A DNA stretch of 19,424 nucleotides, taken from the NCBI GenBank assembly GCA_031976175.1, contig DALYLR010000049.1, forward strand, positions 1 to 19,424, read 5' to 3'. Below the pieces are notes generated by a model. The model was not told the origin of the DNA and ran no database searches. It worked only from the letters and a program-made list of their open reading frames with translations. Both the position numbers and the translations under genes were made by a program. Positions 1 through 6,429 of this stretch are shown piece after piece. Positions within the stretch are counted from its first letter, which is position 1, and each line of letters starts with the position of its first letter. Origin of the DNA: DMER01 sp003451645. Lineage in GTDB: Bacteria; Pseudomonadota; Alphaproteobacteria; Micropepsales; Micropepsaceae.

Positions 1-414
1 CTCGAAATGGTCGAGCAGGCGGCCGGGCGTCGCAATCAGAACATCAACGCCCCGGTCGATCTTGGCATCCTGATTCTCATAGGACATGCCCCCGATCAGC
101 AGAGCCATGTTCAGCTTTTGGTACTTGCCGTATTTTTCGAACGATTGAGCGACCTGGTCCGCCAATTCGCGGGTCGGCTCCAGGATCAGGCTGCGCGGCA
201 TGCGCGCCTTGGCCCGGCCTGCCGACAGTTTATCGATCATGGGAAGGGTAAAGGCAGCTGTTTTGCCGGTGCCCGTTTGCGCGATTCCGATCAGATCGCG
301 GCCAGACAGGATGACGGGAATGCCTTGCTCTTGGATCGGGGTGGGCTGCGTGTAACCGGCTTCGGTGACCGCGCGTAACGTTTCGGCCGAAAGGCCGAGC
401 GCATCAAAACTCAT
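1..414 (-). CDS. DEAD-box ATP-dependent RNA helicase, RhlE-like (N-terminal part; runs off window start)
   Basis: This is the first 138 codons of an ATP-dependent RNA helicase, which unwinds RNA duplexes in ribosome assembly or RNA decay. The translation from ATG at 414 shows the Q motif (TPIQ, residues 25-28), Walker A/motif I (AQTGTGKT, 45-52), motif Ia (PTRELA, 80-85), the GG motif (108-109) and motif Ib (TPGR, 129-132). The reading frame is open to base 1, so the DEAD, SAT and C-terminal RecA domains lie outside the window. The wording around motif Ia and the following FEKYGKY segment resembles alphaproteobacterial RhlE-like proteins, but the subfamily cannot be fixed without the C-terminus. 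No strong Shine-Dalgarno sequence lies directly before the start. A predicted promoter about 220 bases upstream implies a long leader. Confidence 0.93.
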   Translation of the reverse strand, partial: MSFDALGLSAETLRAVTEAGYTQPTPIQEQGIPVILSGRDLIGIAQTGTGKTAAFTLPMIDKLSAGRAKARMPRSLILEPTRELADQVAQSFEKYGKYQKLNMALLIGGMSYENQDAKIDRGVDVLIATPGRLLDHFE

Positions 415-439
415 GAGTGACTCTATGGCTCCAACAATC

Positions 440-479
440 TTGAGAGAGGTTTATGATCAGAGCCAGCAGCCTCTCTCAA
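440..479. repeat. Perfect 10-bp inverted repeat in the helicase leader
   Basis: TTGAGAGAGG (440-449) and CCTCTCTCAA (470-479) are exact reverse complements separated by 20 bases. In the minus-strand leader this forms a stem-loop ending 26 bases before the helicase start. It is either an RNA hairpin controlling translation or decay, or a protein-binding site. It has no trailing U tract, so it is not an intrinsic terminator. Confidence 0.6.
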
Positions 480-634
480 CAAGGCGCGCCAACTCGGGCG
501 GACAAACTGGCCGGAAACCTTGGCGTGCCTCGTTTAACGAAAATCGGCAACGCAAGATGGGCCATGCATCAACGTGGCACCGCACAGTGGGGACCCCGAA
601 TAGGCCCCGTCATGCGATCTGCCAATGGAGCGGG

Positions 635-663
635 GTTATTCCTGGAGAGAACGACCGTGTCAA
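635..663 (-). promoter_or_regulatory. Predicted sigma-70-type promoter of the helicase gene
   Basis: On the minus strand there is a perfect -35 box TTGACA (663-658), a 17-base spacer and a -10-like AATAAC (640-635). The predicted start of transcription is near 628, giving the helicase mRNA a leader of roughly 214 nucleotides. The match is by eye; the -10 box fits the consensus at four of six positions. Confidence 0.45.
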
Positions 664-734
664 CTGGCGCACCGTCTATATCGTCAATTTGTGTTAAGTA
701 ATCACGACATTTCTAGGGCAGGGGTGCGAATTCA

Positions 735-1523
735 ATGGGGCCGAGCCTTTTGAACATCACAATTGGAATAGCCATTCTAGCGGCGATTTTCGCTGTGCTG
801 CAGTGGTTGTGGCCCAGCGTTCCGAACCAAAAGACCATCCGGCCGGGCATGCTGTCCGATCTTGGTTACTTTCTCTTGACTCCGCTGATTACGCGCAATT
901 TGACCCGGATAAGCGTGGCGCTAGCATTGATTCCGGTCGCCTGGATCTATGGGACGGACCTCCAAGGCCTGACCCAAGGGCATGGCGTCGTGGGGGCGCA
1001 GTCGCTCACGATGCAGGCCATTCAAATCGTGGTGATTAGCGATTTTCTGCGCTATTGGGTGCATCGCTGGTTCCACACCGGCTGGCTGTGGCGGGTGCAT
1101 GCCATTCATCACAGTTCGCAGACCATGGACTGGCTGGCCTCCGTCCGTGTACACCCCATTAACGATGTTGTGCCGGCCCTGCTCACCGTCCCGCCCCTCA
1201 TCATCGCGGGGTACAACCCGGCTGCGGTCGCGGCCTTTCTGCCCTTTTTGACCTTTTATGCCATTATGATCCACGCGAATTTGCGCTGGGATTACGGCCC
1301 GTTGCGCTTTGTCTTGGCCTCGCCCGTCTTTCACCGCTGGCACCACACCAAATTGGCGGAAGGTCAGGACAAGAATTTCGCCGGGTTGTTCCCTTTGTGG
1401 GACCTGCTCTTTGGCACGTTTTACATGCCGCGCCGTCAGCCTACGGACTTTGGCGTCGACGATCCGGTTCCCGGCCATATCTTCGGCCAGCTGATCTATC
1501 CCTTTTTGAGTTCCAAGCGATAG
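735..1523 (+). CDS. Fatty acid hydroxylase / sterol desaturase superfamily membrane protein
   Basis: A 262-residue integral membrane protein of the di-iron fatty acid hydroxylase superfamily, which hydroxylates or desaturates lipids using O2. The histidine clusters are complete: HRWFH (110-114), HAIHH (122-126), a further His at 180 and HRWHH (200-204), spaced as in the family. Hydrophobic segments occur near 5-25, 45-70, 92-105 and 145-180. The start ATG at 735 follows a G-rich stretch about 10 bases upstream. The exact substrate (sterol, carotenoid, fatty acid or ornithine lipid) cannot be read from sequence. The 3' end overlaps the convergent macro-domain gene by 28 bases. Confidence 0.88.
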   Translation: MGPSLLNITIGIAILAAIFAVLQWLWPSVPNQKTIRPGMLSDLGYFLLTPLITRNLTRISVALALIPVAWIYGTDLQGLTQGHGVVGAQSLTMQAIQIVVISDFLRYWVHRWFHTGWLWRVHAIHHSSQTMDWLASVRVHPINDVVPALLTVPPLIIAGYNPAAVAAFLPFLTFYAIMIHANLRWDYGPLRFVLASPVFHRWHHTKLAEGQDKNFAGLFPLWDLLFGTFYMPRRQPTDFGVDDPVPGHIFGQLIYPFLSSKR

Positions 1524-2005
1524 GCTTCGGCATCGCGCTCGCTGAAGCAGCAGAACAGAACACGGCGGGGCAAGGGCAGCGCCGTCAGATGCGTGCGCAC
1601 CGCACTAACCGCAATGGGGCAGGCGAGAGCCATCGGCACGCCGTAAATGCCGGTGCCGAGCGCCGGGAAAGCGATCGCCTCGATCTGATGTGCCTGCGCC
1701 AGGACCAGGCTGTTCGCATAGCACCGCCGCAGCAGGTGCCTGGTTTCTTCCTCCGTATGCTGAGCAAAGATGGGTGCCACGGTATGGATGACAAAGCGTG
1801 CATTGAGATCAAAGCCCGGCGTGATCACTGCCTCGCCCGTAGGACAACCGCCGATCGCACGTGTGGCGTCCGTCAGCGCCGGGCCCGCCGCGCGCCGGAT
1901 GGCACCGTCAACGCCGCTGCCGGGCGCCAGCGCCGCATTGGCCGCATTCACGATGCAGTCAATCTCAAGCTCGGTAATGTCGCCCGTCACGATCGTGATG
2001 GTCAT
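1496..2005 (-). CDS. Macro-domain protein, O-acetyl-ADP-ribose deacetylase / ADP-ribosylhydrolase (YmdB/MacroD-like)
   Basis: A single-domain macro protein of 169 residues that should bind ADP-ribose and hydrolyse O-acetyl-ADP-ribose or remove mono-ADP-ribose from targets. Visible family motifs are GDIT (8-11), NAAN (20-23), the SGVDGAI loop with Asp33, CPTGEA (54-59) and the phosphate loop GTGIYG (117-122). The frame can be opened at a TTG at 2014. The ATG at 2005 is preferred because it overlaps the TGA stop of the upstream beta-lactamase gene as ATGA, a typical translational coupling. Its 3' end overlaps the convergent hydroxylase gene by 28 bases. The MacroD-type assignment is firm; the cellular substrate is not known. 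Confidence 0.88.
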   Translation of the reverse strand: MTITIVTGDITELEIDCIVNAANAALAPGSGVDGAIRRAAGPALTDATRAIGGCPTGEAVITPGFDLNARFVIHTVAPIFAQHTEEETRHLLRRCYANSLVLAQAHQIEAIAFPALGTGIYGVPMALACPIAVSAVRTHLTALPLPRRVLFCCFSERDAEAYRLELKKG

Positions 2006-2907
2006 GCGATCCAATCGGCCGCAATCCGGCCCACTTGCGCCAAGATCGCTTGATCCTGATCGCGGGTGTCCTCGCCATCATACGGCGACTCGTAAAAGGC
2101 CGCGACGATCACCGGCGCGCGCCGGGGTGGCCAGACAATGGCGACGTCATTGACCTTGTTGCCCACGCCCTTCACGCCATTCATCGTCCCGGTCTTGTCG
2201 CCCGCCCGCCATTGTTTAGGGAAGCCCGCGCGCAGACGTTTCAAGCCCGTCTGTGTGCGGATCATCCAATCGATCAGCATCTCCCGCGATGCTGGCTTAA
2301 GCACATCCTCCGTACACAGTTTAGCCACCATCATGGCGATGGCTTCCGGTGTGGTCGTGTCCTGCACATCGCCTGCTTTGACGAGGTTCATCTCCGGCTC
2401 ATACCGGTCGATGCGCGTGGCGGGATCGCCCCAGCGGCGCCAGATAGCTGTTACGGCTTGCGGTCCGCCCAACCTCTTGATCAGCAAATTCGCCGCCACA
2501 TTGTCGCTAGTCAGTTGCGCCGCCTCGGCAAGGGCGCGGATAGTAAGGGCACCTTTCGCCAAATTGGGGCCTGTGACCGGCGCATGAAAAACCAAGTCGG
2601 CTTTCGTATACGGAATAATCTCGTCAAGGCTCAATTGTCCCTTGTCCGCCGCTTCCAGTACAGCTGCCGCCAAAGGCAATTTGAAAGTTGAACACAGGGC
2701 GAAGCGCTCATTGAGACGGGTGCCAATGGTGGCCCCAAATGCGAGGTCCAGAATGGCCACGCCCAGCCGCCCGCCGGCGGATGCCTCAATGACCTTGAAC
2801 CGCGTCTGAGGTAGCACGGGCTTGGCCAACGCCGGCGCTGCGGCACTGAAACCCACTGCGCCCATGCCGCCCAGCAGTGCGCGGCGGTCCATCTTGGTTT
2901 TGATCAC
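2002..2907 (-). CDS. Class A serine beta-lactamase, Tat-type signal
   Basis: A 301-residue periplasmic hydrolase that opens beta-lactam rings. All class A signatures are visible: STFK with the nucleophilic Ser73, SDN (134-136), the omega-loop glutamate Glu170 in EPEMN (170-174) and DKTGT (237-241). A Cys precedes the catalytic Ser. There is no Cys at the position after KTG that would give the disulfide of class A carbapenemases. The N-terminus carries a twin-arginine motif (DRRALLGG) and an AxA site near residues 26-28. The start used is GTG at 2907, with a purine-rich AGGGGGA just upstream; ATG at 2892 would also retain the signal. No AmpR-type regulator lies next to it. The macro-domain gene is coupled downstream. 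Confidence 0.92.
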   Translation of the reverse strand: MIKTKMDRRALLGGMGAVGFSAAAPALAKPVLPQTRFKVIEASAGGRLGVAILDLAFGATIGTRLNERFALCSTFKLPLAAAVLEAADKGQLSLDEIIPYTKADLVFHAPVTGPNLAKGALTIRALAEAAQLTSDNVAANLLIKRLGGPQAVTAIWRRWGDPATRIDRYEPEMNLVKAGDVQDTTTPEAIAMMVAKLCTEDVLKPASREMLIDWMIRTQTGLKRLRAGFPKQWRAGDKTGTMNGVKGVGNKVNDVAIVWPPRRAPVIVAAFYESPYDGEDTRDQDQAILAQVGRIAADWIA

Positions 2908-2947
2908 ATGTCCCCCTAAGTCCGAATAGTTGAGAGTATGCCAACTC

Positions 2948-2999
2948 TAGCGCAACGGGCGATCAAATCACTTCGATTTGAGAGCGGAAAGTTGCGCTA
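2948..2999. repeat. Nested inverted repeat H1 upstream of the beta-lactamase gene
   Basis: Outer arms TAGCGCAAC (2948-2956) and GTTGCGCTA (2991-2999) are perfect 9-bp reverse complements. Nested inside are TCAAATC (2963-2969) and GATTTGA (2975-2981) around a 5-base loop. The element lies 40-92 bases upstream of the beta-lactamase start. It could be an operator pair, a structured RNA or a relic of a small palindromic element. Confidence 0.6.
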
Positions 3000-3014
3000 A
3001 CCTATTGAATTGCC

Positions 3015-3071
3015 GTGCATCGTTATCGCGGTCAGTTGACTGTTTTGATTCCAACTGACCGCGCGATGCAC
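3015..3071. repeat. Large inverted repeat H2 upstream of the GNAT gene
   Basis: Inner arms CGCGGTCAGTTG (3027-3038) and CAACTGACCGCG (3052-3063) are perfect 12-bp reverse complements around a 13-base loop. Outer arms GTGCATCG (3015-3022) and CGATGCAC (3064-3071) add 8 bp, interrupted only by a 4-base bulge (TTAT) on the left side. It sits between divergent genes and has no U tract, so it is not a conventional terminator. Confidence 0.7.
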
Positions 3072-3139
3072 TAGCTGCCGATCCCGTCCTTTGCTAAGGT
3101 GATCATTGTCACGCTTCTCCTCTTTGCCGGGCCGACGTC

Positions 3140-3586
3140 ATGCCAAAGCCCGATCCCAACATACCCGGCCTCGTCTACCGCCATCTCACGCCCGCAGACT
3201 GCGACCTGCTGGACCGCGTGGACCCGGACGTCTTTGATGGGGCGATCGACCCGCAGCAACTGCAAGTGTTCTTGGGCCAGAGCAACCACGCGCTTATCGT
3301 GGCGGTCCACGCCGGGATCGTCATCGGCCAAATCCGGGGCGTGGTCCATCACCAGCCGGATAGTCCGCCGCAACTTTATCTCGACAATCTGGGCGTGGCG
3401 CCAGACTTTCAGCGTCAGGGTGTGGCGCGGCGCCTTCTCACGATGATCACCGCCTGGGCCAAAGCCCAAGGCTGCACGAGTGCCTGGGTCGCCACAGAGA
3501 CAGACAACGACGTGGCGCTTTCCTTCTATCGGGCTTTCGGGTTCGAAACACAGACGGTCGCCTATTGCGAGGTGCCGCTTGACTGA
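3140..3586 (+). CDS. GNAT family N-acetyltransferase, AAC(3)-I-like
   Basis: A 148-residue acetyl-CoA-dependent N-acetyltransferase. Motif A spans residues 81-100, with the CoA pyrophosphate loop Q-R-Q-G-V-A at 91-96. Motif B follows at 123-136 (NDVALSFYRAFGFE). The N-terminal VFDG..DP segment (31-38), the LDNLGVAP strand and the ATETDN segment recall chromosomal relatives of aminoglycoside 3-N-acetyltransferase type I. Aminoglycoside activity is inference only, since many such relatives act on other amines or are uncharacterised. The start is the ATG at 3140; no strong ribosome site was found. A large inverted repeat lies about 70 bases upstream. Confidence 0.82.
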   Translation: MPKPDPNIPGLVYRHLTPADCDLLDRVDPDVFDGAIDPQQLQVFLGQSNHALIVAVHAGIVIGQIRGVVHHQPDSPPQLYLDNLGVAPDFQRQGVARRLLTMITAWAKAQGCTSAWVATETDNDVALSFYRAFGFETQTVAYCEVPLD

Positions 3587-3623
3587 TAGATGGTGAGGTC
3601 AGACGGCAGGGATGGCAACGACG

Positions 3624-3995
3624 TCAATCTTCCTCGGATAGGCTGGCAATTGCCACAGTGCATGCTGCTCGCAACGGCCCAAAATCCGTTTGAATGGTCT
3701 TCCATAACAGTCCGTGAATGATCCCGTCATAGTCATGCCTTAGGAAATTGCCGATCCCTCGGATGTCTCCCCATGGCTGATTTGGGACAAGTTGTGGACC
3801 GAGTTCACCGAGTTTCGATGCCGCTTCACTGATCCGCTGAAAGGCGCGCTCTATCGCGTCACGGCGCATTGTGTCGCCAAAGAAGCATTGTTCGAGGGTC
3901 AGGCCCTCCGTATACGCGAGCACGAGATCAATGTTCTCGACGATGTCGCCCAATCGGCGTTTGGGCCTGTCAGTAGGCACGGATTTGTTCCGCAT
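3624..3995 (-). CDS. HepT-like HEPN-domain toxin (DUF86 family)
   Basis: A 123-residue all-helical HEPN protein of the HepT/DUF86 type, partner of the MntA nucleotidyltransferase encoded just upstream. In characterised type VII systems HepT is an RNase, or targets tRNA, and is silenced by AMPylation of the tyrosine in its HxY motif. Here the motif reads RHDY (His87, Tyr89), so the modifiable tyrosine is present. The usual Arg of the Rx4-6H active site is not at its normal distance: Gly82 occupies that place, and the nearest upstream arginine apart from adjacent Arg86 is Arg79 (Rx7H). Its ATG lies inside the last 26 bases of mntA. Catalytic competence is therefore uncertain. Convergent with the GNAT gene. 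Confidence 0.8.
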   Translation of the reverse strand: MRNKSVPTDRPKRRLGDIVENIDLVLAYTEGLTLEQCFFGDTMRRDAIERAFQRISEAASKLGELGPQLVPNQPWGDIRGIGNFLRHDYDGIIHGLLWKTIQTDFGPLRAACTVAIASLSEED

Positions 3996-4281
3996 TGACG
4001 CGCGTCGCGACCCGGCCTGGCCGTAAGGGGCCTGGGATCACGTCGACCGGCCTGCCGAATATTGCCTGCAGTTCCTGTTGGCAGGATTGGAGCTTTCCAA
4101 ACAAGACCAAACCACTTGGCTCGGTTTCGTCCAAGTCTACCAAGACGTCGATATCAGAGTTCTCGGTGGCGTCGCCTCGAGCGAAAGACCCAAAGAGCGC
4201 CATGCCCAAAATGCCTTGCGCGCGGAAGTGACCGGCGCGCTGGCGCAGCTCAGAGAGTATACTTTCACGGGTTAATGCCAT
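3970..4281 (-). CDS. MntA-like minimal nucleotidyltransferase antitoxin
   Basis: A 103-residue nucleotidyltransferase of the MNT family. The signature GSFARG...DID gives Gly31-Ser32 followed by the metal ligands Asp43 and Asp45. A third acidic residue is expected at Asp80 in RPVDVIPG. In type VII toxin-antitoxin systems such proteins AMPylate the HepT toxin. The gene begins 36 bases after the parE stop on the same strand and overlaps hepT by 26 bases, so all three may share a transcript. A short inverted repeat (CTTGG at 4283-4287, CCAAG at 4294-4298) sits directly before the start codon. No clear Shine-Dalgarno sequence is seen. Confidence 0.85.
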   Translation of the reverse strand: MALTRESILSELRQRAGHFRAQGILGMALFGSFARGDATENSDIDVLVDLDETEPSGLVLFGKLQSCQQELQAIFGRPVDVIPGPLRPGRVATRVNAEQIRAY

Positions 4282-4317
4282 ACTTGGAGATTACCAAGCA
4301 GCAAGTGCGCAGTCACG

Positions 4318-6303
4318 CTAAACATCCAGCTCCTTCGCAAATTGCGCATTTTCCTGGATGAACTGAAAGCGCAATTCGGGCTTCTTGCCCATCAGACGCT
4401 CCACCAGGTCGTCCGTCACCGGACGGTCGCCCTCTGCCACCTGCACACGCAAGAGGGTCCGCGCGCCAGGCTTCATGGTGGTTTCCTTCAATTGCGCCGG
4501 CATCATTTCGCCCAGGCCCTTGAAGCGGCCGATCTCAACCTTGGCACCCGCCTTGAACTCGGTCTTGAGCAATTCGTCCTTGTGCCGGTCATCGCGCGCA
4601 TAGACGGACTTGGCGCCGTGGCTTAGGCGGTAGAGCGGCGGCATGGCCAGGTAGAGATGCCCCTGATCGATCATGCCGCGCATCTCACGATAGAAAAAGG
4701 TGATGAGCAGCGAGGCGATGTGTGCGCCGTCGACATCGGCATCGGTCATGATGATGACCTTGTCATAGCGCAGATCGTCCTGCCGGTAGCGCGAGCCCGT
4801 GCCGCAGCCAAGCGCCAGCACCAGATCGGCTAACTCCTTGTTCTGGGCGAGCTTGCCTTCCGCCGCGGAGGCGACATTGAGGATCTTGCCGCGCAAGGGC
4901 AGGATCGCTTGCGTCGCCCGGTCCCGCGCTTGTTTCGCTGAGCCGCCGGCCGAATCGCCTTCGACCAGAAAGATTTCAGTGCCCGCCGCCGCCTGCACCG
5001 TGCAGTCCGCAAGCTTACCCGGCAGGCGCAAGCGGCGCCCCGCTGCCGAGCGCTGAACCTCTTTCTCCGCCTTGCGTTTCAGGCGCTCGTCCGCCTGCTC
5101 GACGCAGAACTCGACCAGGCGCTTGGCGTCGTTGGTCGAACCCGCCAGCCAATGGTCGAAATTGTCCCTGACCGCGTTCTCCACAATGCGGGTCGCATCG
5201 CTGCTGGACAATTTGTCCTTGGTTTGCCCTTGGAATTGCGGATCGCGGATAAAGACCGAGAGCAGCCCTTGCGCACTATTCATGACATCGTCGGAGGTGA
5301 TCTGTCCGGCCTTGCGGTGGCTGATCAGCTCGGCATAGGCCCGCACGCCCTTGGTCAGCGCCGCGCGCAGTCCCTGATCATGCGTGCCCCCTTGCGGGGT
5401 CGGGATCGTGTTGCAATAGGAGTGGATGAAAGCGTCCTCGCCCGGTGCCCAAGTCACCGCCCATTCCACCGTGCCAATGCCGTCCTTGCCCTCGATGCGT
5501 CCGGCAAAGGGCTTGGGCACGAGTGTCGTCTCTTGCCCAATCGTTGTCTGCAGATAATCGAGCAAGCCGCCCGGAAAGTGGAACACTTCCTCTGCAGGCG
5601 TCGTATCGTGGGCGCCGAGGAGATCGGGCGCGCAGGACCAGCGGATCTCGACGCCCCGGAACAGATAGGCCTTGGAGCGGGCCATGCGGTAGAGGCGGGA
5701 CGGTTTGAATTGCAACTCTGTCCCGAAAATTTCCGTGTCCGGCTGAAAGGTCACTGACGTGCCCCGCCGGTTGTGGACGGCGCCCATGTCCTTGAGTTTG
5801 GTGACCGGCACGCCGCGCTCATAGCGCTGCTGAAAGAGCTTGCGGTCGCGGGCAACCTCCACCTCCAAAAAGGCGGACAAGGCATTGACCACCGAGGCGC
5901 CCACGCCATGCAAACCGCCGGAGGTCTGATAGGCATCGCCTGAGAATTTGCCGCCCGCATGCAGAACCGTGAACACGATCTCCAGCGCGGATTTGTTTCT
6001 GTGCTTGGGGTGCGGGTCGGTGGGGATGCCCCGGCCATTGTCGCGCACCGTCAAGACATTGTCGGCCCCTAAATGAAGCTCGATCCGGTTGGCGTATCCT
6101 GCCACCGCCTCATCCATCGCGTTGTCAAAGATTTCGGCGGCCAGATGGTGCAACGCGCGCTCATCCGTGCCGCCAATATACATGCCCGGCCGCCGCCGCA
6201 CGGGCTCCAGCCCCTCCAGCACCTCGATGTCCTTGGCGCTATAGGACTTGTCGGCGTCCTTTGGGGCGTTGAAGAGATCAGGCTTGGGGGCGGATTTGGA
6301 CAT
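4318..6303 (-). CDS. parE: DNA topoisomerase IV subunit B
   Basis: A 661-residue ATPase subunit of topoisomerase IV, which with ParC decatenates replicated chromosomes. The GHKL ATP site shows Glu57/Asn61 in EIFDNAMDEA, the DNGRGIP motif (88-94) and the GGLHGVGASVVNALS loop (129-143). The transducer QTK loop is at 360-362. The TOPRIM domain carries EGDSAGG (448-454) and the DADVD metal cluster (521-525), with FKGLGEMMPAQLKETTM (594-610) near the end. MMPAQLKETTM and the length near 660, without a GyrB-type TOPRIM insertion, point to ParE rather than GyrB. Start ATG at 6303. A toxin-antitoxin-like pair follows on the same strand. Confidence 0.95.
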   Translation of the reverse strand: MSKSAPKPDLFNAPKDADKSYSAKDIEVLEGLEPVRRRPGMYIGGTDERALHHLAAEIFDNAMDEAVAGYANRIELHLGADNVLTVRDNGRGIPTDPHPKHRNKSALEIVFTVLHAGGKFSGDAYQTSGGLHGVGASVVNALSAFLEVEVARDRKLFQQRYERGVPVTKLKDMGAVHNRRGTSVTFQPDTEIFGTELQFKPSRLYRMARSKAYLFRGVEIRWSCAPDLLGAHDTTPAEEVFHFPGGLLDYLQTTIGQETTLVPKPFAGRIEGKDGIGTVEWAVTWAPGEDAFIHSYCNTIPTPQGGTHDQGLRAALTKGVRAYAELISHRKAGQITSDDVMNSAQGLLSVFIRDPQFQGQTKDKLSSSDATRIVENAVRDNFDHWLAGSTNDAKRLVEFCVEQADERLKRKAEKEVQRSAAGRRLRLPGKLADCTVQAAAGTEIFLVEGDSAGGSAKQARDRATQAILPLRGKILNVASAAEGKLAQNKELADLVLALGCGTGSRYRQDDLRYDKVIIMTDADVDGAHIASLLITFFYREMRGMIDQGHLYLAMPPLYRLSHGAKSVYARDDRHKDELLKTEFKAGAKVEIGRFKGLGEMMPAQLKETTMKPGARTLLRVQVAEGDRPVTDDLVERLMGKKPELRFQFIQENAQFAKELDV

Positions 6304-6341
6304 GAGGGCTTGCGGTCTCGATTCACGGAGTTGGGACCGGC

Positions 6342-6370
6342 TATAAAGACCCTGTGGGCGCCACTGACAA
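6342..6370 (-). promoter_or_regulatory. Predicted promoter of parE
   Basis: On the minus strand, TTGTCA (6370-6365) is followed after 17 bases by TTTATA (6347-6342). This places the transcription start near 6335 and gives a leader of about 32 bases. The -35 box matches consensus at five of six positions; the -10 box is weaker. Confidence 0.4.
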
Positions 6371-6398
6371 GGGCGAAGGCCGCCGGCGGTCTTGACGC

Positions 6399-6419
6399 GA
6401 CTACGGGAAATCAGTAGTC
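6399..6419. promoter_or_regulatory. Candidate operator in front of the XRE gene
   Basis: GACTAC (6399-6404) and GTAGTC (6414-6419) form a perfect 6-bp inverted repeat with a 9-base spacer, ending 10 bases before the XRE start codon. Antitoxin-type XRE proteins commonly bind such a site to repress themselves; that role is inferred from position. Confidence 0.4.
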
Positions 6420-6429
6420 AGGGCCAATC

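Larger units (their letters stand above)
415..734. other. 320-bp intergenic region between divergent helicase and fatty acid hydroxylase genes
   Basis: No convincing coding region is seen; the open frames here lack family resemblance and good ribosome sites. The region holds the predicted helicase promoter and leader hairpin listed separately. The last 60 bases before the hydroxylase gene are relatively AT-rich, but no clear + strand promoter could be assigned. Confidence 0.6.

Noticed and set aside
921..1478. Long minus-strand open frame opposite the fatty acid hydroxylase.
   Set aside because: It is the antisense shadow of a gene with complete histidine motifs, and the translation shows no domain.
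2908..3139. An AmpR-type or BlaI-type regulator gene for the beta-lactamase.
   Set aside because: The 232-bp gap has no coding region, and the neighbours are a GNAT enzyme and a macro-domain protein.
5152..5757. 201-codon plus-strand open frame inside parE.
   Set aside because: It is antisense to well-conserved ParE sequence, with a composition typical of shadow frames in high-GC DNA.
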